This document shows positions 16,101 through 16,297 of a stretch of 16,297 nucleotides of DNA, in pieces. Source of the DNA: Candidatus Colimorpha onthohippi. GTDB taxonomy: Bacteria > Bacteroidota > Bacteroidia > Bacteroidales > P3. The notes beneath the pieces were generated by a model, which did not search any database, was not told the origin of the DNA, and saw only the letters and a program-made list of their open reading frames with translations. A program made the position numbers and the translations under genes. The stretch lies in assembly GCA_018064565.1 (NCBI GenBank), contig JAGHVA010000045.1, positions 1-16,297 on the forward strand. The letters run 5' to 3'. Numbering within the stretch: the first letter of the stretch is position 1; every line of letters begins with the position of its first letter.

Positions 16101-16268
16101 CTCATACGAAGTACCACTATTTACAGCAGCTTGCAACGCCTTCAAATCTTCAAAATCATTGATTACAAATGGATTTGCTGATGTTCCAGATCCTCCACTG
16201 AACGATTGAGCAGAGATAGCTGCAACAAAAAGCAACGACAACGAAAGGAATGATAAAAATCTTTTCAT
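4140..16268 (-). CDS. Giant T9SS-secreted surface protein with GLUG beta-helix modules and 32 YDG/MBG-type repeats
   Basis: An uninterrupted 4042-codon gene. The order is: signal peptide (1-20), GLUG-like beta-helix module 1 (about 24-280), linker, module 2 (about 425-690), spacer, 32 Ig-like repeats (about 817-3687), SprB-like segment (about 3695-3800), three Cys-containing CDST modules (about 3815-3960) and a T9SS type A sorting domain (about 3972-4042). The signal peptide sends it through Sec and the C-terminal domain through the type IX secretion system, which normally cleaves that domain and anchors the protein on the cell surface. Repeat families of this kind build long rods, so I infer an adhesin or filamentous surface protein; no catalytic motif is visible. 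It converges on lpxK and seems monocistronic at its 3' end. Only 29 bases of upstream sequence are in the window, without a clear Shine-Dalgarno. No frameshift or stop interrupts it, so it is probably functional. Ligand and role are unknown. Confidence 0.95.
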   Translation of the reverse strand: MKRFLSFLSLSLLFVAAISAQSFSGGSGTSANPFVINDFEDLKALQAAVNSGTSYEGVHFIQKNHITLQSSYSILYDTRQGKWVGVGAPASWTSIGTKEHPFKGTFTVAGQFEIKGLKDAPLFGYVEGARISGIQIYSSTINIEDSAAAICRNAMNTTFDSCAVRCNIVSLSGAAAALAVHAVGCTFDACANLGEISGATSVAGLVVVAENATMTNCYNAGTLMAGSGYTGGLVAEFLGAGSSLTTALNAGLLKGDKCGALVGYAAEGSVKNAFFATQMSSVGVPFYQKDVAVSVDNVAVGDTLNGNMLSYAQRGVLATTTWTNSMTYVSPDNCLPTLSAIRNVNIRVAHSVTLLMSENDKLSSVNNDMVYALPPTDFSLTSRHGTMQIEANGKIKVLTRGMDTIDVWYQGTNWCRAIPIFVDSVLSIESLDEFKNLRTAIYDNTKSIKYDKSVPTQLVYISEGGKGWHFRMTTDIDVNPSASIREDGSYTGTPSVWQPLGSEDHRFRGTFDGEGHTLSGIYDNSSANNYRGFVGYAEGATICNLAISKSYFDCGSYVGAICGQAAAGTIVYNCFNNSPVKADSLAGGIVGYLTDSRVDSCVNAADVYAKKVAGGIVGDAANANVYVSMNAGDVSSNTRAGGIIATAKGNTEVSHCLAVGQVHGMELNGGIAAGVMDEATVVSCLYDNQMAAATKVIALNSSSEASEGNVSAATDTVLDADFGTWSHPEKRYPMNKVIEQYSASNVVRVPFYLAAGENTDSVVHNFTLESGAEWTASNDVITINGSNVVINTRNASTVLTATVDGVSFSRQLKTKTCADGLVLDIPVSGDTSRVYDGTPFAPVIAHHTRVYDDSASVKIEYSKDQLAWGTDVNLTKVTDVDSPVRIYVRASHPAYDTVYGEYTTHVTPSNLLAFQDFHVNSSHDTIRYEFDNTPHEALILTATGGTPVRCGTTVAETVKVEYSLNGVTGWTTDVPSLTTCDTIKYYVRASHVNFDTIDTTCVLCVYPFQAPIVVTYTVVDSTLVYDAVEHTYDFRGDSTVTGIADETLKDYFIANGFSYVGSTMVSRTKVGETALNYNPALFRNYLSNDFANVTFTADTVGKRFAVTKRNVTITALPKTKVYDESSLVSSGLVDCTVTGLAATDYLSAVEYDGSATAVAETGATTTPKNAVIKNAAEEVVTDCYNINYVSSTLAITPAEMHFTHLPYGNIVNFGYDATQHFIPVENLITNRSDVTLEYSEDGVGGWVNSLGYTNANTSGYPIYVRAVKENYDTAKVKIDMVITKASLNVLVADTFRIYKHENPVFAYNITGFKGLDNVASSVTGEPSISTTAVVNSQVGQYDIIAEQNTLESDNYNFNFPGNPVLTIIPDTLHIVVPSGVGATHLYDGAKFAPVAVLSPAVEGATIEYSVDSVSWSTIPNSITNAVDDTVFYARATYAPNYVASAASYHLTVLPCHVTVNVKGHCDTLTYDGMQHMLEGYELEIINGSNSYPFSSNLISYVGDVAHKSIYSIDTCDRQMSMQESDFAVLSQNFKVDSYIIEQGSLVINQDTLHVRAADSSKVFDGYALTQSRIIVEGLNGIDRVSESNMLPTSTITAVGSHINEVDSASVVVMRAQTVATHNYYIDTIQGMLTVTPGTLTIHTPLPMNCSKTYDAQQLSPAATVDMVVEAGVSQQPKLEYSVDYGASWSEIQSSITDAGFVNVWVRASRDNYDTANGQYILTIAQRNLTIKAQDTAREYSEPNPTEWKYIYSGFAEGEDEITTGIAALLEASAPTATATAPAGASCPIEIDTVGATNPNYNVVLSNEGRLHITKATNHFMVSLPATLTKYYDGTELKPSASAYCNIDNQVAKVQYATSQVGPWSDNPVAIDSTCSQEVFVKVSHTDNYEDSVLSYTLTIMPQQLTVSAANKSRRYYTANPEITYSVSGFVNSEDVTTAHGYRVDANPISTTAELESEVGNYPITVDVSKFHARDYVFVAIDGVLSVTNSDIVMTLPEPSECVREFNGTPLVKSVSAVGPDGTSNQVEVLYSQDTGKSWMMVPPSITNAGAMKILVKAKHPNCDSVMAAYTLTVLPRTGVVVKIEADSIIDTLYTSSEIALSGFSKSVLVNPDNLYDVNKVNFNGTDNLVCTEVGVYSHTFNAADFENTDPNFTNVQFEIVPGRLKITKRNLTVTGKAAAKDYDATPLVNHDYTIEGLQPHDMVASLNYPASQTEVGSTENIPSDLVLTRIGDGSVVNNNYNISYRGENLEVESFVNVYVEVFGNKQTVTYDGTVQTVHGYRLNTYNDDPEHQVVYDLNDVVYETEDDSDTIASSDAAGNYSMNIDINKFKSSNANLHVTFILLEQGGLTINKRDITVDVLPASKTYDGQELTSSQYTQVGLADADTIGGVQFSGAITNNGSTPNDMTFDIIRNGQSVIDNYNVTVNNSTLTVNKVFDPVVVKVIGNRDTVYFDGSEHVVSGFTLLSTNEIYNAAISQNVLFSGSVADSVAKGTTTGSVAMTLAPSQFINVNYNFANVSFVVEQGDLTINQADMCNVYITGHSDSLEYNGSEQSVSGYDVIIDNPNYAESDFSLINDADSLVVRDFVGTSTMNLSAASFVNNNANFRQVNFVVVPGNLTITKAPLTLTTGSNVKEYDGVALKNTKVTAGQGQLKGSDKVSASATGSITELGSVSNPIKSTYAVKRGSVLVTDNYDITVICGTLQVVPSNESIVVTVEGNSESSFKYNGEVRSVSGYRVTSCSHAYYPLSSISYIGSADDTIASRKYKGTTQMNLSELSFENNDPRFLNVTFDVTPGFVKVSPMNSLKVNVIGNVASYMYDTAEQSVTGFTMIESSASGLFDASKVVYTGDSTAAGVLVGQYSMGLVSDIANGKFLYDDSNFVNVKFVCSQDGLLTIVKRTGVVLTIKGAVDEVVYNSNAQKLTGYTWSSNFAGFLESDFTVVNNGSVRATMVGTYPLVVNNSVVTLNCDDRYENVELRFEEGSLTIKPAELVLRALDAEHEYDALPFTSVAYEVVSGLQAHDSVARIETDGYIINKGSVQNSITHYEVLRRGDGQFMTNNYSVTVLPGTLTVKPNMAPVVIKVAGNRDTVVYDGEAHILSGFTIQNPSAELYRIDTSLQIVRNDSIKRTDAGSYSLGIDASWFNNKNENFGNVQFDISDAMLTILPYKGMVINVRGRSASVGYDAQTHEVHGYELTSNNPFFDASKVVFAGDSTISKINAGTYSMGLKSSDFSYADANFDQVVFNVVDGQLAISRATLAITANSAEKVYDGSPLTDNGYEVNAVVGNDRISSINVLGTQTTVGSSINYLSDAVIMRGSEIVTANYDISYVPGMLTVSQRDVTVLVKGNTEEVMYDGQSHIVMGYTLETSDAVYNVSDVTCSSNAIAFGQDANTYNMGLQAAQFNNTNPNFNVSFVVEDGSLVITPNTSVTVYVTGSKNVFVYDASQKSVSGYTMRTNSPIYNINSNVEFNGIAEVAKVNAGVYPMRLSAADFVNTNANFSNVNFEVVDGLLTINRYEPQIVVNIIGENDTVLYDGTRHTINAYTAVSNADFYDATLSVVGNAHTVLSSVNAGTYTSRFTASDFSNINDNFANVRFNVISNGSLVVNKRSVMVTSVSDTVFFDGNELTRPDVIITGDGFVEGDVLSVSATGAITNPGQVVNSIELVFAEGKESNYEVALVEGTLNVLQRLAVYETGKSDVSCYGLADGSYNFTVDGAVGSVDMSLFEIQTVSMPIFDPITQSENITIVKNLVYLCSDHRQFTVVTDGVLANDLTNVPVFTAEGIANLVAGDYCLMVADSLGSCVRIEFSISQPELQVSDTTVFACDQFVWNGNTYTSSVEDSVVLQDIHGCDSTARIHLTLGVTHEDEMPITACDAYTLVHEGVTYRFEESIDTVIGTMASEFACANTVHLDLQVNYSTSDEIHVSTPSAYTWNGQQYDQTGVYTKVIRNAAGCDSTIILHLTMVTGIEDINDINVNVYPNPSYGMVNIDAAQVDKVEVLDLYGRTMATYEGQNSIDLTRCATGTYTLRITLPEGVVIRKVVKR
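4143..4349 (-). other. T9SS type A C-terminal sorting domain
   Basis: Residues about 3972-4042: INVNVYPNPSYGMVNI, then a strand pair ending VLDLYGRTMATYEG, then LTRCATGTYTLRI, ending in VIRKVVKR. This is the classic Por-system sorting domain, with YPNPs, the 'GxY.l.i' core and a basic C-terminus. In the family it directs export across the outer membrane by the type IX system, where a sortase-like protease (PorU) removes it and the protein is attached to the surface. Confidence 0.95.
4390..4826 (-). repeat. Three 'ACD...TWNG...GCDST' modules of the giant protein
   Basis: Residues about 3815-3960 hold three units of about 45 residues: ACDQFVWNGNTY...GCDSTARIHLTL, ACDAYTLVHEGVTY...FACANTVHLDLQV and SAYTWNGQQY...GCDSTIILHLTM. 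This pattern is common just before the sorting domain in Bacteroidota secreted proteins. Units 1 and 2 each have a Cys pair that could form a disulfide; unit 3 has lost the first Cys (SAYTW). The role is unknown, probably a spacer. Confidence 0.75.
4869..5186 (-). other. SprB-like segment of the giant protein
   Basis: Residues about 3695-3800. VSCYGLADGSYNFTVDGAVG resembles the start of SprB repeats (VSCxGxxDGS), known from the gliding adhesin SprB of Flavobacterium and many T9SS cargo proteins. The middle is longer and more divergent than a standard repeat. The end (LVAGDYCLMVADSLGSCV) returns to the family pattern (AGxYxVxVTDxxGC). Only one copy is present. Confidence 0.6.
5208..13822 (-). 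repeat. Array of 32 YDG/MBG-type Ig-like repeats
   Basis: Each repeat has an aromatic-Asp-Gly-like anchor (YDG, YDA, FDG, YNG, Yxx). I place these at residues 835, 930, 1025, 1122, 1215, 1298, 1386, 1470, 1563, 1653, 1739, 1831, 1916, 2005, 2093, 2182, 2270, 2366, 2452, 2547, 2635, 2725, 2818, 2914, 3001, 3091, 3182, 3268, 3353, 3441, 3532 and 3620. Spacing is 83-97 residues (mean 90, about 270 bases). Four classes can be told apart by the rest of the unit. Class P has YSxD..W and VRAxxxNYDT (units 1, 2, 5, 7, 10, 12, 14). Class M has NPxxxYxxSGF, MBG_2-like (6, 11, 13). Class Y has a GL..D.I region and NYNI..GTLTV, YDG-domain-like (4, 9, 16, 18, 21, 25, 28, 32). Class H has SGYxL and NFxNVxFxVxxGxLTI (the other 14). 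These beta-sandwich families form stalks in secreted proteins. Family names are from memory of the consensus. Confidence 0.88.
14199..14996 (-). repeat. GLUG-type beta-helix module 2 of the giant protein
   Basis: Residues about 425-690 repeat the plan of module 1. The module opens with LSIESLDEFKNLRTAI, then a cap (LGSEDHRFRGTFDGEGHTLSG). Six rungs follow, such as RGFVGYAEGATICN, AGGIVGYLTDSRVDSCVNAA and NGGIAAGVMDEATVVSCLY. It ends in LYDNQM, where module 1 ends in FFATQM. This copy is closer to the GLUG consensus (GGIVGY...CxNxG) than module 1. Confidence 0.82.
15429..16199 (-). repeat. GLUG-type beta-helix module 1 of the giant protein
   Basis: Residues about 24-280. The module opens with a domain start (FVINDFEDLKALQAAVNSG), then a capping strand (IGTKEHPFKGTFTVAGQF). 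Six rungs follow with the G-[AL]-hydrophobic-VGY...CxNAG pattern, for example GGLVAEF, CGALVGYAAEGSVKNAFF and TNCYNAGTL. The last rung ends in FFATQM. Such rungs stack into a right-handed beta-helix in related surface proteins. Several rungs are degenerate, so their boundaries are approximate. Confidence 0.75.
16209..16268 (-). other. Signal peptide of the giant surface protein
   Basis: The first 20 residues have a basic start (MKRF), a hydrophobic core (LSFLSLSLLFVAA) and an Ala-x-Ala-like site (AISA) before Gln21. This is a typical signal peptidase I target. There is no lipobox cysteine, so it is not a lipoprotein. It supports the ATG at 16268 as the true start. Confidence 0.93.
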
Positions 16269-16297
16269 GCCTGATTGATGGTTAAATATTTATATTC

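Overview
The window looks like a chromosomal piece of a Bacteroidota species, most likely in the order Bacteroidales. The evidence is promoters of the Bacteroidota type (TTTG/TTG, then TAnnTTTG 20-21 bases later), translation starts without a clear Shine-Dalgarno, an LpxK of the Bacteroidota kind (DDAYQHR, LPFGNLRE), and a giant surface protein with a type IX secretion (T9SS) C-terminal sorting domain. The genus cannot be fixed from this sequence.

Layout. (1) 2-589, plus strand: the 3' end of a AAA+ ATPase gene cut by the window edge. (2) 590-1021: a 432-base non-coding stretch with an 8-4-8 palindrome, a promoter and, just before the next start codon, a perfect 7-1-7 palindrome of the PerR/Fur-box form. 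(3) 1022-2578, plus strand: a tight three-gene unit for a PerR-like peroxide sensor, a bacterial ferritin and a 'reverse' rubrerythrin (rubredoxin domain first), closed by a strong terminator at 2656-2698. (4) 2814-4013, plus strand: lpxK (lipid A 4'-kinase) with its own promoter and terminator. (5) 4140-16268, minus strand: one uninterrupted 4042-codon gene, three quarters of the window.

How the genes work together. The perR-ftn-rbr unit is a coherent iron and peroxide defence operon: the sensor would be controlled by its own operator, ferritin stores iron and removes the Fenton reactant, and rubrerythrin reduces peroxide. lpxK is a housekeeping outer-membrane gene and seems unrelated. The giant gene converges on lpxK. 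Its product has a signal peptide, two copies of a GLUG-type beta-helix module, 32 immunoglobulin-like YDG/MBG-type repeats averaging 90 residues, an SprB-like segment, three Cys-containing 'CDST' modules and a T9SS sorting domain. It is best read as a very long secreted, surface-anchored filamentous protein, probably an adhesin; ligand and role are unknown.

The least ordinary features are the internal organisation of this giant protein (four repeat classes, segregated along its length, with signs of higher-order duplication) and the operator-like palindrome of the peroxide operon. I see no CRISPR array, tRNA, rRNA, insertion sequence, or defence or conflict system.
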